Assembly: GCA_964628385.1 (NCBI GenBank) | Contig: CAZVOD010000097.1 | Span: 1 to 16,166, forward strand | Reading direction: 5' to 3' | Length of the DNA stretch: 16,166 nucleotides | From: JANQPA01 sp964628385 | Lineage (GTDB): Bacteria; Bacteroidota; Bacteroidia; Chitinophagales; Saprospiraceae | In this document: positions 7,065 to 14,311 of the stretch, one piece after another | How positions within the stretch are numbered: position 1 is the first letter of the stretch | How the letters are laid out: every line of letters begins with the position of its first letter | Made by a program: the position numbers and the translations under genes | Notes under the pieces: model-generated | What the model was told of the DNA's origin: nothing | Databases searched by the model: none | What the model saw: only the letters and a program-made list of their open reading frames with translations

Positions 7065-7072
7065 TAACTTTG
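7065..7072 (+). promoter_or_regulatory. Bacteroidota-type -7 box (TAACTTTG) before the CsgG-like gene
   Basis: An exact match to TAnnTTTG. A weak -33 candidate, TTTC (7042-7045), lies 19 nt upstream. This implies a leader of roughly 100 nt before the ATG at 7182. Confidence 0.55.
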
Positions 7073-7090
7073 AAGAGTTTTTAAGGTATT

Positions 7091-7121
7091 CAGTTCATTT
7101 ACACACCTACCGGTGGAACTG
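7091..7121 (+). promoter_or_regulatory. Hairpin in the leader of the CsgG-like operon
   Basis: CAGTTC (7091-7096) pairs with GAACTG (7116-7121). Inside it, CACC (7104-7107) pairs with GGTG (7112-7115), giving a 10-bp stem with a 7-nt bulge. It lies in the predicted 5' leader, is not followed by a T-run, and matches no riboswitch I know. Confidence 0.35.
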
Positions 7122-7181
7122 TTCGCCATTATATAGCACTAATGCTAAGACTTAATATTCCATTACCCTTAATTTTTTGCT

Positions 7182-8480
7182 ATGAAAACTAATGCTATAC
7201 TTTCACTAATCCTCGTATTATTTTGCTTTACCAATACCCTGACCGCTCAGTTGTTCGGCCCTCAATTCACCGCCTGCGTCCTTAAAGCACCCGAAAAAAG
7301 GCTGGAAAATGTCCAGAAACTGGCCATTGTGGAATTTGAAAATAATAGTAACTACCGCCTCAAAAGACTCGGCCCCAAATTAGGTAATCGCCTTCCCGAT
7401 TATATGATCGCTGAACTAACTAAAGAATACAGAGGCGCTCGCGAAGATAAAATCTATATGGCTAAAGTGCGCACCAATGTTTTTAGCCTGATCGAACGCA
7501 ATGAAATTGACCGAATCCTAAATGAACAAGGCTTCAATGTGAGTGGAGCCGTCGACGAAAATAATGCCGTCGAAATCGGTAAACTACTGGGCGTAGATGC
7601 GCTGATATTTGGTGACTTCACCTATAGCTCCGGCGATGAAACTTACACCACCTCCAGAGAAAAAAAAGATGGCACTACAGTTACTACCTACTGGAGAAAA
7701 AGAACCGTCAATGTATCTTCCAGAATGAAAATCGTTTCGGTAAAAACCGGTGAGATCCTGGCCGTCCATAGCGCTAGCTCAAAGGAAGAAGCTACAAGCT
7801 CCAGTCAAAAAGGGTATCCTTCCGAAACCGCCGTGAAATCAATCGACAAACTCGCAGAGGAAGGACTCAAAGCAGTAGCCAATCAGTTTGTAGATTTCTT
7901 CTCTCCAAAGTATGACAACCAAGTCTTTGATCTTCGAAAAATAAAGTATAAGGAATTTCGAGATGAAGCCAAGGAGGCCCAAAAGTACCTAAAAGACGGA
8001 GATGTCGATAAGGCTTATGCCATTTATAAAGCGTTTTATGAAAAAGATAGCTATAATCCGATACTGGCCTACAACATAGGCTCTATACATGCCGCTGTGG
8101 GTAATTATATGAAAGCTAAAGAATATTATGATATTGCTTACCAGTTAGACGGAGATACCAAAGCCTTTAAAGACGCAGCAGCAGAGGGGGCGAAGTACAC
8201 AGAGCTACTCGCTGATTTTAGTGCAGTGGGTATAGAAATTCCGCAGTATGCCTTTGATGTAGATAATGTAGTTACTAATTCCAATCAGGTAGAAGTTCAG
8301 GGTAATCAAAAAGACCGAATTGCTATCCATGCTGAATCTAGCAAGAAGTCTGAAGTAGTAGCCAGAGTACCGGGAGGAGTCAACCTTGAAATCATCGAAG
8401 TAATGAAGGGATGGTTTAAAGTAAAATTGATCGGAGGTAAAGAAGGATTCTTACCAGAATCTGATGGAAAAATAAAATAA
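7182..8480 (+). CDS. CsgG-like envelope protein with TPR and SH3 domains
   Basis: A secreted 432-residue protein: Sec signal peptide at 1-22 (cleavage near TAQ), no convincing lipobox. Residues about 43-240 match the CsgG family fold: KLAIVEFENNS (46-56), a VFSLIERNEIDRILNEQGF-type block (100-118), AVEIGKLLGVDALIFGDFT (129-147) and VNVSSRMKIVSVKTGEI (176-192). CsgG in curli systems is an outer-membrane secretion pore; most relatives in other bacteria are periplasmic or outer-membrane proteins of unknown role. Residues about 262-325 look like TPR helices (AYNIGSIHAAVGNYMKAKEYYDIAYQLD region). Residues 375-428 look like a bacterial SH3 domain, with GWFKVK and GKEGFLPES typical of its last strands, which suggests peptidoglycan or protein binding. 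It is the first gene of a pair with the next, 30 nt downstream. CsgG-like is well supported; pore formation is not shown. Confidence 0.82.
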   Translation: MKTNAILSLILVLFCFTNTLTAQLFGPQFTACVLKAPEKRLENVQKLAIVEFENNSNYRLKRLGPKLGNRLPDYMIAELTKEYRGAREDKIYMAKVRTNVFSLIERNEIDRILNEQGFNVSGAVDENNAVEIGKLLGVDALIFGDFTYSSGDETYTTSREKKDGTTVTTYWRKRTVNVSSRMKIVSVKTGEILAVHSASSKEEATSSSQKGYPSETAVKSIDKLAEEGLKAVANQFVDFFSPKYDNQVFDLRKIKYKEFRDEAKEAQKYLKDGDVDKAYAIYKAFYEKDSYNPILAYNIGSIHAAVGNYMKAKEYYDIAYQLDGDTKAFKDAAAEGAKYTELLADFSAVGIEIPQYAFDVDNVVTNSNQVEVQGNQKDRIAIHAESSKKSEVVARVPGGVNLEIIEVMKGWFKVKLIGGKEGFLPESDGKIK

Positions 8481-8510
8481 AAAACCTTTTTCACACTCAA
8501 ATAATAAAAA

Positions 8511-10322
8511 ATGAAAGCTAAAGTCCTGATTATATTACATATCTGCCTTTGCACAATTGCCGCTCAGGCTCAAAGTCCAATATGGGCCGAAGAGACGCAT
8601 CGCCGGGTAAAATACCCGGAAAGTATCTATCTAAAAGGTTATTTTGTTGCGGAAAATAATATCAACGAGCCGAGTGATGAGTTTCTCAACAAACAAATCA
8701 CAGCGGCTCGCACAGAGTTGATCAATTCCATATATGTCAATCTGGCATCCATTTCTGAGCTGGATATACAAAATAAGAATACAGGATCTGATGTGAGCAC
8801 CGAAGAAATTTATCGCCTCAAAAGCGCTTCTTTTTCTAAAGCTAACCTGTCAGGTCTGCAGGTCATGAAATCTTATAACAACGCCACCAAAACAGCTTTC
8901 GCTTTTGTGTACACCAAGCGAGCAGATGTGATTGATTACAATCAAAAGATACTGACAGATTACAAAACCAAGGTTGACAATAAACTTAAAGAAGCTGCCA
9001 GTTACCAGGAAGCTGACAATAAACAACTAGCCCTCAAGGCCTACTATGAATGCATTCCCATACTGAGAGATGCCGAAACTGCCCAATCGGTGTTACTTGC
9101 CCTACAAAATGATTTGACCACTATCCCTAACCGAGATTATTTCAATAAAGCTAAGGCTACTGTCAATAAGCGAATTGCAGCGCTGCAGGGGGATAAGCAA
9201 CTCTCAATGGATGACCTTGCATATTTTATGGCCTATGGGCTGTTTATACAAAAGGAAAAAGTAGAGCAATACATCCAACTCGAAGGAATAACTTATGAGA
9301 ATAAAGGTTTTGAAAGTGAGTTCTCTAACCAGTTGGAAGCGCTTTTTGAAAAAAAATTGGTCGATGTTGGGAAATATCAAATCGGCCGGGAGCAACCTGG
9401 CCAGGACGAGCACTTTTCACTGGTAGGCTCTTACTGGAAAGAGGGGGATTTCGTGCGGGTAATTACCAGTTTGAAAGATGCTAACGGCGCTACTGTTGCG
9501 GGGGCAGAAGGACGGCTCTCCCTGTCCTGGCTGCAGCAAAATAGAATTGATATTATCCCGGAGTTAATCCGAAAGATGAACATGCTCAATGATGCAAAGC
9601 TGGAGGCAAGGACCAAACGGATCAATACCAAATTGACTCGACTGGATAAAGATCAACCGGTCGTGTATGTCAGCTCGAGGTCTAATGGCCATCCGATTCC
9701 CAATATTCCGGTGCAATTTATTGATCTCCAAGATGAAAAAGTGATCTCTGGTGCAAGCTCTGATATATCAGGCCTGGCAAAGGGTCTGCTAACGTCTATG
9801 AAAGCTAGCAACCGAATACAACGGGTAAGCGGACAGGTTGATTTTGCCAGATACCTGGGCTTAGATCCCGAATCCCGGGCATTCCGGCAGTTGGTTCCCG
9901 AGTTGCCTTCAATAGATCCCGCTCCGTTTTTTATTAAAATATCAGGACCTACCGTTTTTGTAGAGTCTGAAGAGCGAGACTATATGGGTAGACCATTAAG
10001 TGTGCCGGTATTAGTGCCAAGCATCAAGAATTTACTGACCAGCAGCGGTTTTTCGTTCACTACCGACGAAACAGAGGCCGATCTTTATATCACCTTGAAT
10101 TCTGATATTTCAGATACCAAAAGACCAATGGGAAATTTGAATTTTGCCTACCTGGATTGTGAAGTCAACGTCATGGATATGCAATCCGGAAAAACCGTTT
10201 ACGGCAATACTTTCGATCGTTTGAAAGGGGGTGGGGGCAGCCTGGAAGCAGCCACGACCGATGCCTACAAAAAGGCTGCAGAAGATATTACCAAACAACT
10301 TAGGGCTGCCCTAAACTTATAG
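8511..10322 (+). CDS. Large secreted protein with LPP20-like N-terminus
   Basis: A 603-residue protein with a Sec signal peptide (1-21, AAQAQ) but no lipobox. Residues about 30-140 resemble LPP20-type domains: an ITAARTELINSI helix, then a Ser-rich segment and a TAFAFVYTKRADV strand. Residues about 145-225 are helical (KAYYECIPILRDAETAQSVL). A middle part near 380-435 (VVYVSSRSNGHPIPNIPVQFIDL) reads like a beta-sandwich or carboxypeptidase-regulatory-like module. The C-terminal 130 residues (GPTVFVES onward) alternate strands and helices, with DLYITLNSDIS and YLDCEVNVMDMQSGKTVYG, a pattern like the substrate-free beta/alpha domains found next to CsgG proteins. It is almost certainly co-transcribed with the CsgG-like gene, which implies an envelope complex. 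LPP20-like is a moderate call; the rest is structural impression. Confidence 0.65.
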   Translation: MKAKVLIILHICLCTIAAQAQSPIWAEETHRRVKYPESIYLKGYFVAENNINEPSDEFLNKQITAARTELINSIYVNLASISELDIQNKNTGSDVSTEEIYRLKSASFSKANLSGLQVMKSYNNATKTAFAFVYTKRADVIDYNQKILTDYKTKVDNKLKEAASYQEADNKQLALKAYYECIPILRDAETAQSVLLALQNDLTTIPNRDYFNKAKATVNKRIAALQGDKQLSMDDLAYFMAYGLFIQKEKVEQYIQLEGITYENKGFESEFSNQLEALFEKKLVDVGKYQIGREQPGQDEHFSLVGSYWKEGDFVRVITSLKDANGATVAGAEGRLSLSWLQQNRIDIIPELIRKMNMLNDAKLEARTKRINTKLTRLDKDQPVVYVSSRSNGHPIPNIPVQFIDLQDEKVISGASSDISGLAKGLLTSMKASNRIQRVSGQVDFARYLGLDPESRAFRQLVPELPSIDPAPFFIKISGPTVFVESEERDYMGRPLSVPVLVPSIKNLLTSSGFSFTTDETEADLYITLNSDISDTKRPMGNLNFAYLDCEVNVMDMQSGKTVYGNTFDRLKGGGGSLEAATTDAYKKAAEDITKQLRAALNL

Positions 10323-10328
10323 ATCAGT

Positions 10329-10350
10329 TTTCACCTCCATACAGGTGAAA
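10329..10350 (+). terminator. Terminator after the CsgG-like operon
   Basis: A perfect 8-bp stem TTTCACCT/AGGTGAAA with a 6-nt loop, 6 nt after the stop codon, followed by T-rich sequence (TCTTTT, then GTTTTTGTT). It fits an intrinsic terminator. Confidence 0.65.
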
Positions 10351-10384
10351 CAAGTCTTTTAAATGTTTTTGTTGATAAGGAAAT

Positions 10385-10609
10385 ATGAACATACCAAAGT
10401 TGAAAATACAATTGTTAAAGCGACTGCTTGAAGTGGATGACCCCGAAGTGTTATTGACTATTTCCAGGCTGTTGGATACCCATCAGGAAGCTAATCAGAA
10501 GAATTCTGATTCTTTCTCGCCGACTGGTGGTATTTCATCCAAAAATATTTCAGATACGGACGACCTCTCGGGGTTACAAAAAGATATAGATGATCTATTC
10601 AATCTTTAA
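10385..10609 (+). CDS. Small hypothetical protein (74 aa)
   Basis: A 74-residue protein with AAGGA eight bases before the ATG, a better ribosome site than most genes here have, which supports translation. The N-terminus (1-32) is an amphipathic helical stretch rich in Leu/Lys (PKLKIQLLKRLLEVDDPEVLLTI). The middle is Ser/Asn-rich and probably disordered, and the C-terminus is an acidic short helix (LQKDIDDLFNL). The layout recalls small Bacteroidota antitoxin-like proteins, but no toxin gene sits beside it, so I do not name it so. It lies between the operon terminator and the sua5 promoter and appears to be its own unit. Confidence 0.55.
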   Translation: MNIPKLKIQLLKRLLEVDDPEVLLTISRLLDTHQEANQKNSDSFSPTGGISSKNISDTDDLSGLQKDIDDLFNL

Positions 10610-10619
10610 GCCAAATGAT

Positions 10620-10627
10620 TACTTTTG
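10620..10627 (+). promoter_or_regulatory. -7 box (TACTTTTG) before sua5
   Basis: An exact TAnnTTTG match that ends 21 nt before the ATG at 10649. It overlaps an in-frame upstream TTG (10625), so transcription would begin after that codon. This favours the ATG at 10649 as the true start. Confidence 0.5.
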
Positions 10628-10648
10628 CAGCTTCTAAATTTTTTGCCC

Positions 10649-11602
10649 ATGACAATAGGTACGAGTATTCAAAAAGCTGCCGAAGCCCTACGGTCCGATC
10701 AATTGGTAGCCATTCCTACCGAAACTGTTTACGGGCTTGCTGGCAACGCACTAAGTGAAGAAACGGTTGTAAAAATTTTTTCGGTAAAAAACAGGCCTTT
10801 TTTTGATCCTCTGATTGTACACCTGGGGCATATTGAGCAGCTCAGTGAATTTACCAGGTCGGTTCCGGAGTTGGCCTATGATCTGGCCAATACTTTTTGG
10901 CCCGGGCCAATGACTTTATTATTACCCAAAAAAGAAATAATTCCCGATTTGGTCACTGCCGGCAATGAACGGGTAGCCGTCAGAATTCCTCAACATCCAC
11001 TCACCCAAAAGTTACTGCAATCAATAAACTTTCCCCTGGCAGCTCCCAGTGCTAATCCCTTTGGCTATATCAGTCCTACAACGGCCCAACACGTAGCTGA
11101 TCAACTAGGTAGCCAACTGCTATACATCCTGGATGGAGGCGCCTGCCAGGTCGGATTAGAAAGTACTATTATCGGATTAGAAAATGAGGAACTGGTGATC
11201 TACAGAAAAGGTGGGTTACCAGTGGAGCAGCTACGGCATTTTTCCGACAAAATAAGGATCATGGAGCATTCCAGCAGTAATCCGAAATCACCTGGACAGC
11301 TCAAAAGTCACTATGCACCCAAAATTCCACTGATGTTGGGAGATATACGCGAAATGTATCCACAGCATAAAGGAAAAAAAATAGGCCTGATCAGCTTTTT
11401 TGAAGACTTTGCAGACCTTGATATACAAAAGCACTTCAGGTTGTCTCCCCAAAAAGATATGAAACAGGCCGCAAAGCAACTCTTTTCCTCAATGCGGCTG
11501 CTGGATAACGAGTCACTAGATGTTATCCTGGCAGAAGTACTGCCCGAAAAAGGCCTTGGCAGAGCTATCAATGATCGCCTTCGACGGGCAGCAGCTCATT
11601 AG
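10649..11602 (+). CDS. sua5: Threonylcarbamoyl-AMP synthase, Sua5 type
   Basis: Makes threonylcarbamoyl-AMP from threonine, bicarbonate and ATP, the first step of the t6A37 modification of ANN-decoding tRNAs. Seen: a YrdC/TsaC domain over about the first 200 residues, with LVAIPTETVYGLAGNA, KNRPFFDPLIVH, APSANPFGYISPTTAQHV and GLESTIIGL. It is followed by SPGQLKSHYAPKIPL, the linker motif typical of Sua5, and a C-terminal Sua5 domain. The total of 317 residues fits the two-domain Sua5 form rather than the short TsaC. I chose the ATG at 10649 because an upstream in-frame TTG (10625) overlaps the predicted -7 box. The last four bases overlap the stop codon of the convergent STAS-like gene. tsaC is an alternative symbol. 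Confidence 0.93.
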   Translation: MTIGTSIQKAAEALRSDQLVAIPTETVYGLAGNALSEETVVKIFSVKNRPFFDPLIVHLGHIEQLSEFTRSVPELAYDLANTFWPGPMTLLLPKKEIIPDLVTAGNERVAVRIPQHPLTQKLLQSINFPLAAPSANPFGYISPTTAQHVADQLGSQLLYILDGGACQVGLESTIIGLENEELVIYRKGGLPVEQLRHFSDKIRIMEHSSSNPKSPGQLKSHYAPKIPLMLGDIREMYPQHKGKKIGLISFFEDFADLDIQKHFRLSPQKDMKQAAKQLFSSMRLLDNESLDVILAEVLPEKGLGRAINDRLRRAAAH

Positions 11603-11994
11603 ATGCTCGTCTCTAAATTGGTTCGAGACCAGGCGCGAGCCTCATCCGTCGTCTTGACTACCGTGAATGGAGCAGATTGGTTCTGAAAGCCCAAAATCGT
11701 TTTAAGGACAGTACGCATAATCGCTTGTGGAATAACATAAGCCGTGCCGGCACAAAAGGTATTAATCATACGGTCATTATCTTTAATCCAGTTCGCTTGC
11801 ATTTTTTGGTGCTTCAAAGCCGGAAAGACTGCATTGGTAGCATCAAAGACAATAGCAAATCTTTTCTCATGCCGGTAAGTCGCCTTCATATCCGCAAGAT
11901 ATCGGGAGAAGTTTTCATCCGTAGATTTATTACCGGTAAATTTTATGGTCACTATAGGGAATTCTGATTCGTCTACTGTTGCGTATAAAAGCAT
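11599..11994 (-). CDS. STAS/SpoIIAA-like domain protein
   Basis: A single-domain protein of 131 residues with alternating strands and helices: FPIVTIKFTG, FSRYLADMKATYRHEKRFAIVFDATNAV, a central helix ending AYVIPQAIMRTVLKTILGFQ, then PFTVVKTTDEARAW near the C-terminus. This order, especially the strand ending in FDAT and the last DEARAW helix, resembles SpoIIAA/STAS-like proteins of Bacteroidota. Such domains usually sense or relay signals through protein contacts; no anti-sigma kinase or phosphatase lies nearby. There is no signal peptide, so it is probably cytosolic. It converges on sua5 and their stop codons overlap (TTAG). The fold call is moderate; the function is unknown. Confidence 0.6.
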   Translation of the reverse strand: MLLYATVDESEFPIVTIKFTGNKSTDENFSRYLADMKATYRHEKRFAIVFDATNAVFPALKHQKMQANWIKDNDRMINTFCAGTAYVIPQAIMRTVLKTILGFQNQSAPFTVVKTTDEARAWSRTNLETSI

Positions 11995-12125
11995 AGTATA
12001 ATTTTTTGCGTCGTTGTGAAATATGTAGCTTTATTGCCAAAGTAAATGGCATTTAAAGAGAAATACGCTCCCGGCAGAAGTGTTGCCAGGATATTGAAAT
12101 TTTTATCCAATAAACAAAATATTGG

Positions 12126-12133
12126 TACTTTTA
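12126..12133 (+). promoter_or_regulatory. Possible -7 box before the lipocalin-like gene
   Basis: TACTTTTA matches TAnnTTTG except at the last base and lies 49 nt before the ATG at 12183. Weak support. Confidence 0.3.
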
Positions 12134-12182
12134 CTTAAAGTATTAAAATCGATAGATAATTATTGAAACAATCAAAATCACG

Positions 12183-12566
12183 ATGAAAAAAGCTAATCGC
12201 ATTCTATCCTTGGTTCTTATTACTTTTACAGTATGGACCTGTGCAAGTGAAGAAAAAGAGATTGAAAAAAATAATTTGTTGGGCCGCTGGGAAATCCAAG
12301 AAGCCAGAAGAAATGGGCGTCCAACAGAGTCGCTGGATAACCTTTATTTTGAATTTTTTGAAGATGGTAAAATGGTCACTAATTTAAGTGGTTCTCAGGA
12401 AAGTGCTGTTTATGAAGTGAATGAAGATATTATTACTCAAAGAGAAAGCCAGTTTGATGTAGATTATCAAATTCGAAATCTAACCGATTCTACGCTGGAA
12501 CTTGCCGCACAAATCAGAGATTTCAATTTCAGCTTTTCGCTTTCAAAAGCAATATTGGAGGAATAA
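12183..12566 (+). CDS. Lipocalin-like lipoprotein
   Basis: A 127-residue protein with a hydrophobic N-terminus and Cys20 (TVWTC, a poor lipobox), so probably a lipoprotein. The mature part begins with NNLLGRWEIQEARRNGRP. The GxW (G34, W36) at the start of the first strand is the lipocalin-like signature. Then come strands such as LYFEFFEDGKMVTNLSG, SAVYEVNEDIITQR and STLELAAQIRDFNFSFSLSKA, consistent with a small beta-barrel. Such Bacteroidota proteins are usually annotated lipocalin-like with no known ligand. Two bases separate its stop from the next gene's start, so the pair is translated from one transcript. Confidence 0.7.
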   Translation: MKKANRILSLVLITFTVWTCASEEKEIEKNNLLGRWEIQEARRNGRPTESLDNLYFEFFEDGKMVTNLSGSQESAVYEVNEDIITQRESQFDVDYQIRNLTDSTLELAAQIRDFNFSFSLSKAILEE

Positions 12567-12568
12567 AT

Positions 12569-12844
12569 ATGAATAAAACCAGATGGATTGAAATGCTGCT
12601 CATACAGGTGATGGTCTATTTTTTGCTCTGGCTTTCGTATGATTATCTGGCCATACTGATCAGCTTGATCATCGGAGCGGTTTGCCTTTTTGTTTTTGCC
12701 GTTGCCGTGATTGTAGAGCTGATAGAATCCAGCCGGGTACCTCGCTGGTATTTCTGGCTGATGGGAACGTCAATAGTGGCTCCGATATTAGCTGCGCTGA
12801 TTTTTGTAATCAGTGGCGGAACGATTACCTGGATGGAGTTGTGA
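12569..12844 (+). CDS. Three-helix membrane protein, unknown function
   Basis: A 91-residue protein with three hydrophobic segments at about 9-24, 27-50 and 63-83. The first two are split by the short SYDY loop, and the polar ELIESSRVPRW loop precedes the third. I recognise no family. GGAGG lies 9 nt before its ATG, inside the end of the lipoprotein gene, a good ribosome site that supports both the start and coupling with the lipoprotein. The two may work together at the envelope; this is inferred from their spacing only. A +1-frame open reading frame over its 3' end is a shadow. Confidence 0.6.
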   Translation: MNKTRWIEMLLIQVMVYFLLWLSYDYLAILISLIIGAVCLFVFAVAVIVELIESSRVPRWYFWLMGTSIVAPILAALIFVISGGTITWMEL

Positions 12845-12906
12845 GGTTTAGTTATGAAGTGAAAAGTAGTACGAAAATCACAGATTTTAACCTGTTTTAT
12901 ACCTTC

Positions 12907-12935
12907 AGAACCAGTCTGCTCATCAAACTGGTTCT
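12907..12935 (+). terminator. Terminator-like hairpin after the lipoprotein/membrane pair
   Basis: A perfect 9-bp stem AGAACCAGT/ACTGGTTCT with an 11-nt loop, 62 nt after the stop codon, then ATGAGTTTT and, further on, a T6 run. It probably ends the upstream operon. Confidence 0.55.
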
Positions 12936-12966
12936 ATGAGTTTTAGCCCTACTCTTTTTTAGACAA

Positions 12967-13018
12967 AAACTATGTTTTGGACGCTGTTCAAGAAAGAATA
13001 GCGCTCAAAGCATAGTTT
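12967..13018. terminator. Long hairpin between convergent genes
   Basis: Two 23-nt arms (12967-12989 and 12996-13018) pair with one mismatch and three G.T wobbles around a 6-nt loop. It sits between the ends of the plus-strand operon and the minus-strand fbp, so it may terminate both. The stem is longer than most intrinsic terminators. An interspersed repeat is the alternative. Confidence 0.55.
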
Positions 13019-13078
13019 CGAAAGAAAATCACCAATTTGAGCTTATTTTAATACCTGCCAAACAAGTCTATTAGACTG

Positions 13079-14098
13079 TTAATTAAAAGTAGGAATAGCG
13101 CTGTAGCGCTCAACAAATTCTTTCATTTCATCTACCATTTCAGGAGAGCCCATGGCGACTGTAGCTCTTTGATGTAAATACTGGACATCCAACTCCAAAA
13201 TTCTTTGGAGTTGTACATTAATTCCCTTGCCACCGGCCTGCTCGACGATGTAGGCCAACGGATTACACTCATAAACCAGCCTGAGTTTACCCTGTGGATA
13301 TTTGCGGGTATTGGGGTAGAGGAAAATACCTCCCTGGAATAAAATCCGGTGAACATCGGCCACCATTGACCCAATATATCTCAAGCGAAGATTCATATCA
13401 GAGCACTGATCTATATATCGGCGCATTTCTACATCAAATTTGAGGTAATACCCTTGATTGACAGAGTAGTAGTTACCTCTCTTGGGGATTTGTATATCTC
13501 GATGTGAAAGGCAGAACTCTCCAATGGACGGGTCCAGTGTGAAGGCATTAACTCCTCTTCCGGTGGTGTAAACTAGTATAGTAGAAGTGCCGTATAGAAC
13601 GTAACCTGCGGCTACAAGATCCTCTCCACGCTGTAGGAAATCCTCCAACTGGCAGGGGCCGGATGGGTCAGAACTGCGCCGATAAATACCAAAGATTGTT
13701 CCTACAGAAACATTGACATCTATGTTGGAGGAGCCATCCAGAGGATCAAAGACGACCACATATTTGGATTCCTTATTGTTCAGAGGAGGAATAGGAATAA
13801 AATCTTCGTTTTCTTCAGAAGCCACACCACAGCATTCTCCGCTATTTTTAAGGGCTTCGATTAGTTTGTCATTGGCGTAAAGATCCAGCTTTTGTACCTG
13901 ATCTCCTGAGGCATTGTCATTTTGAATTTCTGCTTTCCCCAGAATATTGACTAACCCGGCTTTATTGACTTCCCGGTTTACAATTTTGGCAGCAACTCCT
14001 ATATCTCTTAGTAGACTGGTTAATTCTCCTGAGGCGAATGGGAAATCTTTCTGGCGATGAATGATAAATTCATCCAAGGTAATGATTCTATTGTCCAT
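13079..14098 (-). CDS. fbp: Class I fructose-1,6-bisphosphatase
   Basis: Hydrolyses fructose-1,6-bisphosphate to fructose-6-phosphate in gluconeogenesis, in the cytosol, using Mg2+. Seen: SGDQVQKLD (64-72), the metal-binding acidic SEENED (94-99), the family signature FDPLDGSSNID (117-127, with D118 and D121), VGTIFGIYRR (132-141), YYSVNQGYYLKFD, and a C-terminal VYECNPLAYIVEQAGGKG. The 339 residues are normal for class I. The gene is alone, divergent from the ABC transporter, with a perfect inverted repeat in the shared upstream region. It is read as constitutive or catabolite-controlled only by analogy; no specific site is recognised. The family call is very sure. Confidence 0.96.
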   Translation of the reverse strand: MDNRIITLDEFIIHRQKDFPFASGELTSLLRDIGVAAKIVNREVNKAGLVNILGKAEIQNDNASGDQVQKLDLYANDKLIEALKNSGECCGVASEENEDFIPIPPLNNKESKYVVVFDPLDGSSNIDVNVSVGTIFGIYRRSSDPSGPCQLEDFLQRGEDLVAAGYVLYGTSTILVYTTGRGVNAFTLDPSIGEFCLSHRDIQIPKRGNYYSVNQGYYLKFDVEMRRYIDQCSDMNLRLRYIGSMVADVHRILFQGGIFLYPNTRKYPQGKLRLVYECNPLAYIVEQAGGKGINVQLQRILELDVQYLHQRATVAMGSPEMVDEMKEFVERYSAIPTFN

Positions 14099-14194
14099 GT
14101 GGCTTGGTTAAGATATTTACTTTTATAGTTGAAGGTATGAAAATTAGCGTTTTAAAAACTATGTTTTAAAATAAGACAAATTATTTCAAATTAC

Positions 14195-14217
14195 AACCAA
14201 TTTCCAATAAATTGGTT
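14195..14217. promoter_or_regulatory. Inverted repeat between fbp and the ABC transporter, possible operator
   Basis: A perfect 9-bp inverted repeat AACCAATTT/AAATTGGTT around 5 nt (CCAAT), in the 213-nt region between divergent genes. It lies 96 nt upstream of the fbp start and just before the likely ABC-gene promoter. The size and symmetry suit a dimeric repressor, but no regulator is known from the window. Confidence 0.4.
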
Positions 14218-14271
14218 ACTAATGCATGTCTGATTTGTATCATTCAAACATTCCTACTTTCTACAGGTCTA

Positions 14272-14279
14272 TAACTTTG
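14272..14279 (+). promoter_or_regulatory. -7 box (TAACTTTG) before the ABC transporter
   Basis: An exact TAnnTTTG match that ends 32 nt before the GTG start at 14312. No good -33 box was seen. It is identical to the box before the CsgG-like operon. Confidence 0.5.
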
Positions 14280-14311
14280 TAGATTTCGATATCGCAAAAG
14301 AACCTACTGAC

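Noticed and set aside
10625..10648. TTG start adding eight residues to Sua5
   Set aside because: The codon overlaps a -7 promoter box and the added residues do not look like the family N-terminus.
12682..12939. 85-codon frame over the membrane-protein gene
   Set aside because: Out-of-frame shadow of the three-helix protein; no start signals.
14154..14167. AAAAACTATGTTTT shared with 12965-12978 on the other side of fbp
   Set aside because: A 14-mer match of AT-rich sequence is expected about once by chance in a window of this size; flanks do not align.
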